Assembly: GCA_947503965.1 (NCBI GenBank)
Contig: CANNFU010000010.1
Coordinates: 62,001-126,000, forward strand
DNA: 64,000 nucleotides
Direction of reading: 5' to 3'
DNA from: an uncultured Paracoccaceae bacterium
GTDB lineage: Bacteria > Pseudomonadota > Alphaproteobacteria > Rhodobacterales > Rhodobacteraceae
Positions 8,925-17,958 of this stretch are shown one piece after another. How positions within the stretch are numbered: position 1 is the stretch's first letter; the number at the start of each line of letters is the position of its first letter. The notes under the pieces are model-generated. The model made no database searches. It worked only from the letters and a program-made list of their open reading frames with translations, and had not been told where the DNA came from. Made by a program: the position numbers and the translations under genes.

Positions 8925-9634
8925 GTCTCTCCTCCCATCCCCTCGACGGGGCTCTCAAATGTCTCCGGTTCGGACAGGACGTCCGCCAGCGTCTGCAAGA
9001 AGTCGTTCGCCGCGGCCCCGTTCAGCGCCCGGTGATCGAAGCTCAGGCTGACGGGCAGCACCGGCGCAATCTCGACCCGCCCGTCGCGGATGACCGCCTG
9101 TTCACGGATCGCCATCGCAGCAAGGATCGCGACCTGCGGGATGGGCACGACGGGCGTGGCGAACTTCGCCGTTGCTGTCGTTCCCACGCTGGAAAATGTG
9201 AACCCCGCGCCTTTGAGATCGGCGAGTTCAAGCAGCCCTGACTGCGCCTTCTCGGCCAGCGCACGCGCTGACTGCCCGATTTGTGCCAGCCCCATCCGCC
9301 CCACCCCATGCAGCACGGGCGACACCAGGTCGCCATTGCTCAGCGACACCGCGAAGCCGAGATCGACCTGAGGCTGAAGTGTCAGGCTGGTGCCATCGAA
9401 GGCCGCATTGAACTGCGGGTGCCTACGCAATGTCCTCGCAAGTGCTGCGATGATGAAATGCGTCACGCTGGGCGCGGCACCGTCGCTTTTCATGCGCTGG
9501 CGCAGGGCAATCATCGCGGTCACGTCGATCTCGCCGAAGATCGTGACCTGTGCCGTCTCGGCAAGGCTGCGGGACAGGAACTTTGCGGTTTGTCGTTGCA
9601 CGGGTGACAGCCGAACAGTCTCTCCCTCAGCCAT
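8921..9634 (-). CDS. E2 acyltransferase catalytic domain lacking lipoyl domain
   Basis: 237 residues from the ATG at 9634, supported by GGGGAGGATC upstream; the frame is open further but lacks a site. It contains only the CAT-like acyltransferase fold of dihydrolipoamide acyltransferases (RLSPVQRQTAKFLSRSL, then FTFSSVGTTATAKFATPVV). The catalytic motif reads DHRALNG at about residues 200-206, so the usual Asp of HxxxDG is Asn. No peripheral-subunit-binding domain is seen. It is the first gene of the operon. No E3 gene is present in the window. Confidence 0.88.
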   Translation of the reverse strand: MAEGETVRLSPVQRQTAKFLSRSLAETAQVTIFGEIDVTAMIALRQRMKSDGAAPSVTHFIIAALARTLRRHPQFNAAFDGTSLTLQPQVDLGFAVSLSNGDLVSPVLHGVGRMGLAQIGQSARALAEKAQSGLLELADLKGAGFTFSSVGTTATAKFATPVVPIPQVAILAAMAIREQAVIRDGRVEIAPVLPVSLSFDHRALNGAAANDFLQTLADVLSEPETFESPVEGMGGET

Positions 9635-9684
9635 GACGATGATCCTCCCCAAACAAAACCGTTGCTTTCCAAAACGAGTCAATA

Positions 9685-9698
9685 GTAACGTTCGTTAC
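9685..9698. promoter_or_regulatory. Inverted repeat in divergent promoter region
   Basis: GTAACG-TT-CGTTAC, a perfect 6-bp inverted repeat with a 2-bp spacer, lies between the E2 start (9634) and the TRAP binding-protein start (9763). The position suits an operator controlling both divergent operons. The MarR protein encoded at 12516-12992, at the end of the TRAP operon, is a candidate ligand, which is an inference. Confidence 0.4.
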
Positions 9699-9762
9699 AA
9701 TTAGCGATCTGTCAAGAGCAACCGAGTTCGGGACCACATCGGACCACACCTGGGAGGATGAA

Positions 9763-10752
9763 ATGAAATCACTTCGTAACCTTGCCGCAGTCTGCGCGTT
9801 GGGCCTTTCAGGCTGGGCGAGCATCGTTTCAGCGCAGGAGGTCACGCTGACCCTGGGCCACATCGCGCCGCCGCAAACAACGTATCAGGACGCGGCGATC
9901 CGTTTTTCGGAAAATCTTTCAGAACTGTCTGGTGGAACCATGGGCGTTGACGTCGTGCCCGGCGGTGCTCTTGGCGGGCTGGCCGAACTCTGGGCGCAAA
10001 CCCGCTCAAACAGTCTGGACCTGCACCTGATCGACATTGGTGCGATTATCGCGATGCAGGAAGCGCGGCCGTTTCTCGTGCTTTTCGCGCCCTACCTTTT
10101 TGTCGATCAGGACCATTTCCGCCGTTACATTGAAAGCGATGTGTTTACCGGCATGATGGCCGACGTGGAAAGCCAAACTGGCGTTGTCTACCTCGGCTAC
10201 GTGGGCGACCGCCCACCGCGCGTGGTGACAACGGCCAAGACACCAGTGACCACGCCCGCCGACCTTCAAGGGTTGAAAATCCGCACGCCGCAGCATCCCT
10301 TCATCATCTCCACCTTCGAGAACTGGGGGGCCGCGCCAACGCCTATCGGTGCGGCCGAGTTGCTGATCTCGCTGAAAAGCGGTGTCGTCGACGGGCAGGA
10401 CAACGGGATCATCGACTTTGTCGGCGGTGGCTATGCCGAAGCAAACAAGTTCTTCGCGCCCATCGACTACATCCATTCGGGCATCGGTCTGTGGATGTCT
10501 CCCGACCGCTGGAACGCGCTCAGCGCTGAGCAACAGGGTTGGCTGAAAGAGGCAGCAGCGGCAGCAGGACAGGAAGGCCGTGCGCTCCACCATCAGATGA
10601 TGGCTGACGCCTTTGCGAAACTGGCTGAATTGGGCGTGACGGTGACCGAACCCGATATGGATGCCTTCCGCGCGTCCGTGACCCAGATGGTCAGTGGCAT
10701 GGACGGCAAAGCCTGGCCCGAAGGGCTTTATGACACCATCAGCGGCCTCTAA
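9763..10752 (+). CDS. TRAP transporter substrate-binding protein (DctP type)
   Basis: 329 residues with a Sec signal peptide (cleavage near SIVSAQ, residues 20-25). The mature protein has the TRAP P-subunit pattern: LGHIAPPQTTYQDAAIRFSE, then LQGLKIRTP with the conserved Arg that binds a carboxylate, then GVVDGQDNG. It binds an organic acid in the periplasm and passes it to the membrane subunits encoded next. RBS GGGAGG lies about 8 bp before the ATG. Ligand unknown. Confidence 0.92.
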   Translation: MKSLRNLAAVCALGLSGWASIVSAQEVTLTLGHIAPPQTTYQDAAIRFSENLSELSGGTMGVDVVPGGALGGLAELWAQTRSNSLDLHLIDIGAIIAMQEARPFLVLFAPYLFVDQDHFRRYIESDVFTGMMADVESQTGVVYLGYVGDRPPRVVTTAKTPVTTPADLQGLKIRTPQHPFIISTFENWGAAPTPIGAAELLISLKSGVVDGQDNGIIDFVGGGYAEANKFFAPIDYIHSGIGLWMSPDRWNALSAEQQGWLKEAAAAAGQEGRALHHQMMADAFAKLAELGVTVTEPDMDAFRASVTQMVSGMDGKAWPEGLYDTISGL

Positions 10753-10767
10753 GGGATCTCCCGACCG

Positions 10768-11232
10768 ATGACGCTGCTGATGGTGCGCAAGGCCCTTGTC
10801 GCCGGGCTGACGACGATCGTGACGGTTCTCCTTGTCGCCATGATCTGCCTGGAAATAGCGCAGGTTTTCCTGCGCTATTTTCTGTTGACCGGTGTGATCT
10901 GGGCGCGCGAGGTGTCCACGCTGATGATGTTCTCTCTTGGTTGGTTGGGTGCGCCCCTGTTGTGGCTGCAGCGCACGCATCTGTCGGTCGATATCCTGCC
11001 CGCTGGTATTAGTGGATCCCGCTGGCTGAACCGAGTGCTTGACCTGCTTGCGCTGGCCTGCGGTATCGTCCTGCTGGTTTATACCTCTCAAGCGATGGCA
11101 GCCTTCAGGTTTATTGACCTGCCCGCGCTTGGCACATCCGCGGCCGTCAAATTTTGGCCCATGGTCGCGGGAAGTACCCTGTTGTCGGTCGCAGCACTGG
11201 TGAACCTCTTCGCGGGTCGCGCGCGTGCTTGA
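10768..11232 (+). CDS. TRAP transporter small permease (DctQ type)
   Basis: 154 residues with four hydrophobic segments, the usual size and topology of the DctQ subunit. It contains the GVIWAREVSTLMMFSLGWLGAP region typical of the family, with WARE in the loop before the second helix. It starts 15 bp after the DctP stop and overlaps the DctM start by 8 bp. Confidence 0.88.
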   Translation: MTLLMVRKALVAGLTTIVTVLLVAMICLEIAQVFLRYFLLTGVIWAREVSTLMMFSLGWLGAPLLWLQRTHLSVDILPAGISGSRWLNRVLDLLALACGIVLLVYTSQAMAAFRFIDLPALGTSAAVKFWPMVAGSTLLSVAALVNLFAGRARA

Positions 11233-12514
11233 GGTTGGCGTCACTATCGCGGTCATGCTGGTGCTGCTGGTCTGCCGTGTGCCGGTGTTTCTTGCGATGG
11301 GTCTCGCTGCGGCAGCATTTGCTTGGCTTTGGGCTCCTGTGATGAAGCCGGACGTGGTCGCACAAACCTTCATGCGCGGGCTGGACAATCAGGCCTTTAC
11401 CGCCATCGTCTATTTTTTCGCCGCCGGGGCGATCATGAACGCAGGCGGGATGAGCGCGCGGCTGTTGGATCTGGCCCGGTCCCTCGTCGCACACATAAGG
11501 GGCGGGCTCGCCCATGCCAACATCACCGCAAGCATGGTCTTTGCGGGGGTCTCCGGCTCCGCCGTGGCAGATGCGGCGGCTGTCGGGTCGGTCATGGTCC
11601 CGGCGATGAAGCGGGATGGCTATGCACCGGCCTATGCGGCGGCGGTCACGGCAACCTCAGCCACAATCGGGCTGATGATCCCGCCGTCCATCCCCATGGT
11701 GATCTTCGCGCTCTTCACGCCTGCTGATGTGACCCGGCTTTTCATCGCCGGTGTCGTGCCGGGGCTGATGATGGGAGTGTTCTTGCTGGTGTCGTCCTAC
11801 TTTATCGCGGTGCGACGGGGGTATCATGCACATCCCTGGCAGGGCTGGGGCAACGTCTGGACGGCATTCCGGCGCAGCATCCTTGCGCTGCTGATGCCGG
11901 TCATTGTCATATGGGGCATGGTCAGCGGCTTTGCCACCGTGTCCGAGATCGGGGCGGTTGCAGCCTTTTATGCGGCATTTGTCAGCCTTGTCGTCTACCG
12001 CGAAACCACACTGGGGGAATTCTGGGCCGCATTGGTCGATGCCGCACTGCAAAGTGCGAAAATACTGATCGTGGTCGCCGTTTCAGGTGCCTTTGTCTGG
12101 ATCACCGCGCGAGTCGGAATTGCGACAGAACTGGCGGCATTCCTGAGCGAAACGGCGCTTGGACCAACCGCTATCCTGGGCCTAATCGCCCTTGGCCTGT
12201 TGCTGCTTGGCACCGTGCTTGAACCCGTCACGCTGCTGATTGTGGTGGCCCCGGTCATTGCCCCTGCTGCCATCCTTGCAGGCGTTGACATTACGCATTT
12301 GGGGATCGTTTTTATCATGGCGTCTGCCATCGGGCTAGTGACGCCGCCGGTGGGGATTCTGCTGTTTGTCACCGCTGCACAGGCCCCCGCCCCCGTGATC
12401 GAGGTCGTGCGCGAGGCGGCCATCTTTCTTGTGGCGCTGGTCGCCTTGTTGGTAACAGTGGTCCTGTGGCCGGGACTGACCTCAGTTCTAGGCCTTTTAC
12501 TGGGACTGGACTGA
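11225..12514 (+). CDS. TRAP transporter large permease (DctM type)
   Basis: 429 residues, about 12 membrane segments. Typical DctM signatures are present: ITASMVFAGVSGSAVADAAA and GLMIPPSIPMVIFA in the two pseudo-symmetric halves, and IGLVTPPVGILLF near the C-terminus. Together with DctQ it forms the ion-coupled secondary transporter. The start is a GTG that overlaps the DctQ end. Confidence 0.93.
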   Translation: MLEVGVTIAVMLVLLVCRVPVFLAMGLAAAAFAWLWAPVMKPDVVAQTFMRGLDNQAFTAIVYFFAAGAIMNAGGMSARLLDLARSLVAHIRGGLAHANITASMVFAGVSGSAVADAAAVGSVMVPAMKRDGYAPAYAAAVTATSATIGLMIPPSIPMVIFALFTPADVTRLFIAGVVPGLMMGVFLLVSSYFIAVRRGYHAHPWQGWGNVWTAFRRSILALLMPVIVIWGMVSGFATVSEIGAVAAFYAAFVSLVVYRETTLGEFWAALVDAALQSAKILIVVAVSGAFVWITARVGIATELAAFLSETALGPTAILGLIALGLLLLGTVLEPVTLLIVVAPVIAPAAILAGVDITHLGIVFIMASAIGLVTPPVGILLFVTAAQAPAPVIEVVREAAIFLVALVALLVTVVLWPGLTSVLGLLLGLD

Positions 12515-12515
12515 C

Positions 12516-12992
12516 ATGACCCAAGAAGACGATGATCAGATCGCGCCGCCGCGCAGCGACAGCCGTGCGACTGAAACGCTGACCTTCCGGCTGATCGTCC
12601 TGCTCAACCTTATCACACGCCCCTTCAACACCGACCATGGCGCGCGCCATAACATCACCCTGTCCGAGTGGCGCTGCATCACATGGCTTGCGGCAGTGCC
12701 CGGCTCTTCAGGGCAGGACACGGCCACGGGGATCGGCATGGACCGGATGGGCGTATCCAGGAACCTCAGGTCGCTCAAGACCAAGAGCGTGGTCAGTCGC
12801 GCCATTGACCCCGCCGATCGCAAGCGGTGGAACTGGCAGCTGACCGAAAGGGGCTGGGCCATCTACGATGCCATCATGCCTGAGGCAGTTGAGCGGGACA
12901 AAATGCTGACCGAAAACATGTCGAACGCCGAGATTGCAACCATGCGACAGTTCCTTGAAATCGCGACCCGCCAGTTCGAAGAGGAAGGGTAA
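12516..12992 (+). CDS. MarR-family transcriptional regulator
   Basis: 158 residues with a winged helix in the middle (LSEWRCITWLAAVPG, then GMDRMGVSRNLRSLKTKSVV) flanked by dimerisation helices. It starts one base after the DctM stop, so it is the last gene of the TRAP operon and likely reports on the substrate or a metabolite. It probably binds near the divergent promoter at 9635-9762, inferred from position. Confidence 0.85.
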   Translation: MTQEDDDQIAPPRSDSRATETLTFRLIVLLNLITRPFNTDHGARHNITLSEWRCITWLAAVPGSSGQDTATGIGMDRMGVSRNLRSLKTKSVVSRAIDPADRKRWNWQLTERGWAIYDAIMPEAVERDKMLTENMSNAEIATMRQFLEIATRQFEEEG

Positions 12993-13132
12993 ACGCACCT
13001 ATTGGCGCGCTGATTCCTTCGAGATCGGGCAGGCGAAAGGAACAGCCAATCAGGGCATGCGTTCATTTGGTCCGGTTCGGTGATGACATCTAGCGCTGGT
13101 GCTCACCCTTGTCTGCTTGCACCAACGGGAAA

Positions 13133-14002
13133 CTACCGTTTTGGTCCGACCCGTGCCGCTTCTGTTCTGTTGCGCACGTTAAGCTTTTTCAGAATCGCGC
13201 TGACGTGCAACTTGACGGTTCCCTCGGAGATGCCCAAGGCACCTGCAATCATCCGGTTTGAGTCTCCGTTCCGGATAAGCGTCAGGATTTCCTGTTGCCT
13301 GTGCGTCAGCCGCGAATCCGCCTCCGGCGACGTGGTAGCGGAGTCGGGTTGACTGGAAGCAACAAGGTCCTTTGTGGCAGATAGCGCCTTTTCAAAATCG
13401 CTGAATCGCATTGCAAGGTCGGAAATGAGCGGAGCTAGGCGATCTGCATCCGCAACATCAGCAGACTGAAGATTGGCTATGGAATCGCGCAACGCGCCGA
13501 GAGGTCCCGACAAATCCTGCGCCGCGATATAGGCAAACCGTCCTTCGGCAACTTCGCTTCGGCGGGCTTCATGCATGGCGCGTTCAAGTGCGTTCAAGGC
13601 TTCGCGCCGGTCTGTGACATCCAGAGCCACACCATCCCAGATTGTCGCGCCATCTGCCTGCCTGCGGGGCTGCCCCAGAGAACGCACCCAGCGATACCCA
13701 CCGCCCGGCGATTCGACCCGTACTTCAGCGTCCAGGGGGGTCAGATCGCGGGCAGACCGCTCCAATTCGTCCAAAAAACGCGCGCGGTCTTCAGAATGTA
13801 TCCACTCATGGTCAACAGCGGCCGAGTTCATTAGTTCCACAGGGTCGAGGCCAAAAGTCTTCTGAACGCCAGAACTGACGTAAATATAACGATATTCCCC
13901 GTCAGTCGTGCGCATGCGCTGCATTGTGTGGCCGGGGAACTGATCCGCCAGAAGGTCGGCCACATCGGGGCGGCTCGGTGTGTTTGGGTGATTGGCGGTC
14001 AT
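13133..14002 (-). CDS. PAS-domain LuxR-type transcriptional regulator
   Basis: 289 residues from the ATG at 14002, which has AGGA five bases upstream; an in-frame ATG at 14062 is possible. Residues ~20-125 form a PAS domain (GEYRYIYVSSGVQKTFGLDP, then a PAC-like YRWVRSLGQPR). A helical linker follows, then a C-terminal LuxR/GerE helix-turn-helix (LTHRQQEILTLI, ISEGTVKLHVSAILKKL). It is divergent from the BKACE/TRAP operon, its likely target. Confidence 0.85.
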   Translation of the reverse strand: MTANHPNTPSRPDVADLLADQFPGHTMQRMRTTDGEYRYIYVSSGVQKTFGLDPVELMNSAAVDHEWIHSEDRARFLDELERSARDLTPLDAEVRVESPGGGYRWVRSLGQPRRQADGATIWDGVALDVTDRREALNALERAMHEARRSEVAEGRFAYIAAQDLSGPLGALRDSIANLQSADVADADRLAPLISDLAMRFSDFEKALSATKDLVASSQPDSATTSPEADSRLTHRQQEILTLIRNGDSNRMIAGALGISEGTVKLHVSAILKKLNVRNRTEAARVGPKR

Positions 14003-14010
14003 ATGTCCTA

Positions 14011-14050
14011 AGTTATACACTTTTGGAGAGATGACAACACTATTATAACT
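14011..14050. promoter_or_regulatory. Spaced inverted repeat between PAS-LuxR and BKACE genes
   Basis: AGTTATA (14011-14017) and TATAACT (14044-14050) form a 7-bp inverted repeat with a 26-bp centre in the divergent promoter region. A TATAAT at 14079-14084 sits 25 bp before the strong RBS (GGTGGAGGAGGA) of the + strand gene and could be its -10 box. Binding by the PAS-LuxR protein is inferred from position only. Confidence 0.35.
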
Positions 14051-14109
14051 TTCGCTATGCACGCCGCGTGCCTCTCGCTATAATTCCCGCCAAAGGTGGA
14101 GGAGGACGC

Positions 14110-15009
14110 ATGGACAAGATCATTATCGAGGCGCGGGTGAATGAACTGGCAACGCGCCGGGGTAATCCGCACGTCCCCTTTCTACCAAATGAGATCATCG
14201 CGGATGCAAAGGCCTGCTATGATGAAGGGGCATCGGTCTTTCACTACCACGGTCGCACCGCTGATGGCGCGCCCGAACATGCCTCCGAATTCTATCTTGA
14301 GACCAACGCCGGCATCCGCGCGCAATCCGACATCCTGATCCACCCGACGCTGGGGTATGTCGCGAATGACACCGATGCTGCAGGCCGCTTTGCCGCCATC
14401 GAAGAAATGATGAAATCAACGGATACTACGCCTGATTTCGCGCCCATGGATACAGGCAGCGTCAATGTCGACTGGTGGAACCCGGAAACAGGCGCCTATG
14501 ACACTACCGATTTGATCTACAAGAACTCCACCGGCACGCTGATGCATTTTGCCGAGCGGATCAAACATCACGGGCTCAAACCCTATCTGGTCAGCTGGAA
14601 TGTCAGCTTCACCCGCCAGATCGAGCAGTTCCTGAAAATGGGCGTGCTAACCGATCCCGCCTACATCTGTTTCTGCATGACGGACGAGATTATCTTTGCG
14701 GGTCACCCGTGCACCGAAGACGGTCTGAACGCCCATACGATGTTCCTGCCCAAGGATTTCCGCTGCGTCTGGACGGTTGTGAATTACAAGGGTGACCTGT
14801 TCGAGTTGACCGAAAAGATCATCCGCGAGGGCGGTCATATCTCTATCGGGCTGGGCGACTACGCCTATATGGACGGCGCGCGCCATATGACCAATGCTGA
14901 GGTGATCGCCAAGGTCGCCGCCCAGGCCCGCGCCATGGGCCGCGAGCCTGCCACGGTCGCGGAAACCCGCGCCATTCTCGACATGCCAAAAGTCAAAATC
15001 GCGGCCTGA
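14110..15009 (+). CDS. BKACE-family (3-keto-5-aminohexanoate cleavage-like) enzyme
   Basis: 299 residues from the ATG at 14110, with GGTGGAGGAGGA upstream. It starts KIIIEARVNE like beta-keto acid cleavage enzymes (DUF849), and SVFHYHGRT carries the two metal-binding His residues after the second strand. The family uses zinc to exchange acetyl groups between a beta-keto acid and acetyl-CoA. It heads the second TRAP operon, so the imported acid may be its substrate or lead to it; exact substrate unknown. Confidence 0.85.
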   Translation: MDKIIIEARVNELATRRGNPHVPFLPNEIIADAKACYDEGASVFHYHGRTADGAPEHASEFYLETNAGIRAQSDILIHPTLGYVANDTDAAGRFAAIEEMMKSTDTTPDFAPMDTGSVNVDWWNPETGAYDTTDLIYKNSTGTLMHFAERIKHHGLKPYLVSWNVSFTRQIEQFLKMGVLTDPAYICFCMTDEIIFAGHPCTEDGLNAHTMFLPKDFRCVWTVVNYKGDLFELTEKIIREGGHISIGLGDYAYMDGARHMTNAEVIAKVAAQARAMGREPATVAETRAILDMPKVKIAA

Positions 15010-15039
15010 AGTCCGCATATTTTCCATAGGGAGGAAACC

Positions 15040-16044
15040 ATGAAACTGAAGAATCTACTTGCAGGGGTCACTGCACTTGCCTTGGTCAGCGGACCGGCTT
15101 TTGCCGAAACGTTCCGGATGCAGACCTTTCTGGGCGCCACGGCTGCCACAACAAAAGCCTTCGAGGAGATGGCTGCCCAGCTGAAAACGGATACTGACGG
15201 GGCCATCGACATCCAGGTGTTCCCAAGCGGCGCGGTTGTTGGACCAACCGAAACCCTGGAAGCGGTGCGCAATGGATTGCTGGACGGCCACTATACCGGC
15301 CCCACGTTCTTTGCCGGTGTGGATCCCGCGTTTGCTGTCCTGGGTGATACGCTATCTGCATATCCCAACACCGATGTGCGTGACAAATGGTTCACGGAAG
15401 GTGGTGGATTGGAGTTGGGTCGCACGCTTTATGCGAAATACGCCATGCACATGATCTGCCCGATCCATTGGCCGCAAGAACAGATCCCCTCGACCGTGCC
15501 GATCCGAAGTGTCGATGATTTCGCGGGCATCAAGATCCGCGCGCCGGGCGGGCTGCCGTCGGACTTGCTGACGCGCGCCGGAGCTTCGCTGGTCAACCTG
15601 ACACCGGGCGACGCAATCAGCGCACTTGAAACAGGTGTTCTGGATGCGTCCGATCTGGCGAATGTCGGGTTGAACATGGCTTTTGGCATGTATCAGAACG
15701 CGCCTTATTCGATCTTTGCCCGCCATTCGATGCCTGTGACCGAGATGTCGGTGTCCATGGCGAAATGGAACGCGCTTTCGGACGAGAACAAGGTCAAGTT
15801 CGAAGTGGCCTGCAAGGCCTTGTCCGCAACGCTGGAGACCACGCTGGGTGAACAGGAAATTGCCGCGATCGAAAAGGCCAAATCCGAGCTGAACGTTGAA
15901 TTCATCGAATTCGGCGAAGCCGACGCCGAGAAGTTCCGCAACATGCTCCTCGAAGTCTGGGATGACTGGGGCAGCCGAAACGACGACGCTCAGGCCATCG
16001 TGGACAGCCACAAGGCGTACATGACCTCGCTGGGCATTCTCTGA
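15040..16044 (+). CDS. TRAP transporter substrate-binding protein, second system
   Basis: 334 residues. The signal peptide is residues 1-22 (cleavage after GPAFA). It has the P-subunit pattern with FAGIKIRAPGG (the carboxylate-binding Arg) and ALETGVLDASD. It differs clearly from the P-subunit at 9763, so the two systems probably take up different ligands. The RBS GGGAGGAA is close to the ATG, 30 bp after the BKACE stop. Confidence 0.92.
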   Translation: MKLKNLLAGVTALALVSGPAFAETFRMQTFLGATAATTKAFEEMAAQLKTDTDGAIDIQVFPSGAVVGPTETLEAVRNGLLDGHYTGPTFFAGVDPAFAVLGDTLSAYPNTDVRDKWFTEGGGLELGRTLYAKYAMHMICPIHWPQEQIPSTVPIRSVDDFAGIKIRAPGGLPSDLLTRAGASLVNLTPGDAISALETGVLDASDLANVGLNMAFGMYQNAPYSIFARHSMPVTEMSVSMAKWNALSDENKVKFEVACKALSATLETTLGEQEIAAIEKAKSELNVEFIEFGEADAEKFRNMLLEVWDDWGSRNDDAQAIVDSHKAYMTSLGIL

Positions 16045-16115
16045 CGAATGACCGGTTCCCGGGGCGGGCATCTCCCCTGCCCGCTCCGGCCAAGTGACTC
16101 CAACAGGTTCGACAA

Positions 16116-16637
16116 ATGACTTGGATGATCAGAAAGCTGGCTGAAACAGCCGCTTATGGCTTTGCGGTGATCGTTCTCATGATGGTCTACGAAGCGGTGG
16201 CGCGGTACGGATTCGGCGCGCCGACCTTCTGGGCGCATGAGATTGCGAGCCTGTTAGGTGCGGTCGCGTTTCTCTTGGGTGGTGCCTATTGCATGATCGA
16301 CGGATCGCATATGCGCGTCACGGTATTGACCGACCGGATGTCACCCCGCCTGAAATGGGCGGCGGACGGCTTGGCTCTGATCTGCGGGACGATCTATCTG
16401 GCCGCCATGACCTTTTCCGGCTGGCAAATCGCCGAGCGATCACTGTTTCGCTTCATGCCGGACGGAACATGGTTTCCTGAACGATCAGGCAGTTCGTGGA
16501 ACACACCGCTCCCTGCCTTTGTCAAGTTTGCGCTGTTTCTGGGGGCTATCCTGTTTCTGGCCGTCGTGCTGCAACAACTCGTTGCCTGGATCCGGCAGCG
16601 TCGCACGGCATCAAACACGGATAAGGCACAATCTTGA
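16116..16637 (+). CDS. TRAP transporter small permease, second system
   Basis: 173 residues with four membrane segments. It carries FWAHEIASLLGAVAFLLGGA, matching the conserved loop and second helix of DctQ subunits. It lies 71 bp after its binding-protein gene and overlaps the large permease start by one base (TGATG). Confidence 0.88.
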   Translation: MTWMIRKLAETAAYGFAVIVLMMVYEAVARYGFGAPTFWAHEIASLLGAVAFLLGGAYCMIDGSHMRVTVLTDRMSPRLKWAADGLALICGTIYLAAMTFSGWQIAERSLFRFMPDGTWFPERSGSSWNTPLPAFVKFALFLGAILFLAVVLQQLVAWIRQRRTASNTDKAQS

Positions 16638-17953
16638 TGGATATCGGCACCATTTCAATGCTGATCGTGGCAGCAATGTCGATCCTGCTATTGCTGGGCA
16701 TCCCAGTGGCGTTTGTGTCAGGCGTCATTGCAGTTGTGCTCGCATATGCAAATTTCGGCGTCGCCGGGTTCTTTCTGATCTCGACCAGAACGGCCGAATT
16801 CGTCAGTTCATTTTCCCTGATCGCTGTGCCGATGTTCGTGCTCATGGCCTCCATCATGGAAAGATCGGGCGTCGCAAGTGACCTCTACCGGGCCTTCCAC
16901 GTCTGGGCCGGATCGGTGCGCGGGGGCATCGGCGTGGTCACAACGGGGGTGGCGGTTCTGCTAGGCGCAACCACGGGCATCATCGGGGGCGAGATCGTTC
17001 TGCTGGGCCTGATCGCCCTGCCGCAGATGCTCAAGCTGGGCTATGACCGTAAGCTGGCGATTGGCACCATCACCGCAGGCGGCAGCCTTGGCACAATGAT
17101 CCCGCCGTCGATTATCCTGATCTTCTATGGGCTGACGGCCGAGGTGTCGATTTCTCACCTGTTCCTAGCCACGCTGGTGCCCGGCCTGATGCTGGCCAGC
17201 TTTTATGTCGCCTATATCCTTATCCGCTGCGGGCTGAACCCGGACCTGGGACCGCCCTTGCCGCCCGAAGAACGCGACATGCCACTCACGGAAAAACTCG
17301 CGCTCTTCAAAGGCGTCGCGCTGCCCATGGCCGTGGCGGGCGGTGTGCTGGTGTCGATCTATGCGGGCTTTGCCTCGATCACCGAAAGTGCGGCCTTGGG
17401 GGCCTTCGGTGCTGCTGTGGCTGCCTGGGTGCGCAATGAATTCAGCTTCAAGATGCTGAACGATGTTCTGATCCAGGCCCTGCGTACCTGCGGCATGGTG
17501 TTCTGGCTGGTCTTCGGCACCAACGCGTTGATCGGCGTCTATAACCTGATGGGCGGGATCACCTTTGCATCGAACATGCTGGCCGGAGTCAGCCAGGAAC
17601 CCGCGATCATCCTTGCGGTGATGATCGGCGTTTTCATCCTGCTGGGCTTCTTCATCGACTGGATCGGCATCCTGTTTCTGACCATGCCGATCTTCCTGCC
17701 GGTGCTGACGCAGCTGGGCTACGATCCGATCTGGTTTGGCATCGTCTTCAACCTGTCGATGCAGATCGCCTATCTGACGCCACCTTTCGGACCAGCCTGT
17801 TTCTATCTCAAAGGCGCCGCCGGAGACAGTCTTGAACTGACCGAGATCTTTGCCGCGCAATGGCCGTTTATCGGGCTGCAGATCCTGGCCTTGATCATCG
17901 TTGTCATGTGGCCGGGTCTGTCGCTCTGGCTGCCGTCATTGGTTTACGGGTGA
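16637..17953 (+). CDS. TRAP transporter large permease, second system
   Basis: 438 residues from the ATG at 16637 (TGATG overlap with DctQ; a TTG three bases earlier is the alternative). About 12 hydrophobic segments, with GGSLGTMIPPSIILIFYGL and QIAYLTPPFGPACFY, the DctM signatures. The coupling supports one polycistronic TRAP operon. Confidence 0.92.
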   Translation: MDIGTISMLIVAAMSILLLLGIPVAFVSGVIAVVLAYANFGVAGFFLISTRTAEFVSSFSLIAVPMFVLMASIMERSGVASDLYRAFHVWAGSVRGGIGVVTTGVAVLLGATTGIIGGEIVLLGLIALPQMLKLGYDRKLAIGTITAGGSLGTMIPPSIILIFYGLTAEVSISHLFLATLVPGLMLASFYVAYILIRCGLNPDLGPPLPPEERDMPLTEKLALFKGVALPMAVAGGVLVSIYAGFASITESAALGAFGAAVAAWVRNEFSFKMLNDVLIQALRTCGMVFWLVFGTNALIGVYNLMGGITFASNMLAGVSQEPAIILAVMIGVFILLGFFIDWIGILFLTMPIFLPVLTQLGYDPIWFGIVFNLSMQIAYLTPPFGPACFYLKGAAGDSLELTEIFAAQWPFIGLQILALIIVVMWPGLSLWLPSLVYG

Positions 17954-17958
17954 TCGCA

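Noticed and set aside
10006..11388. 460-residue open frame on the - strand across the first TRAP genes
   Set aside because: It overlaps two clear transporter genes in antisense, is rich in His/Arg/Gln with no domain, and is explained by the high GC of the region.
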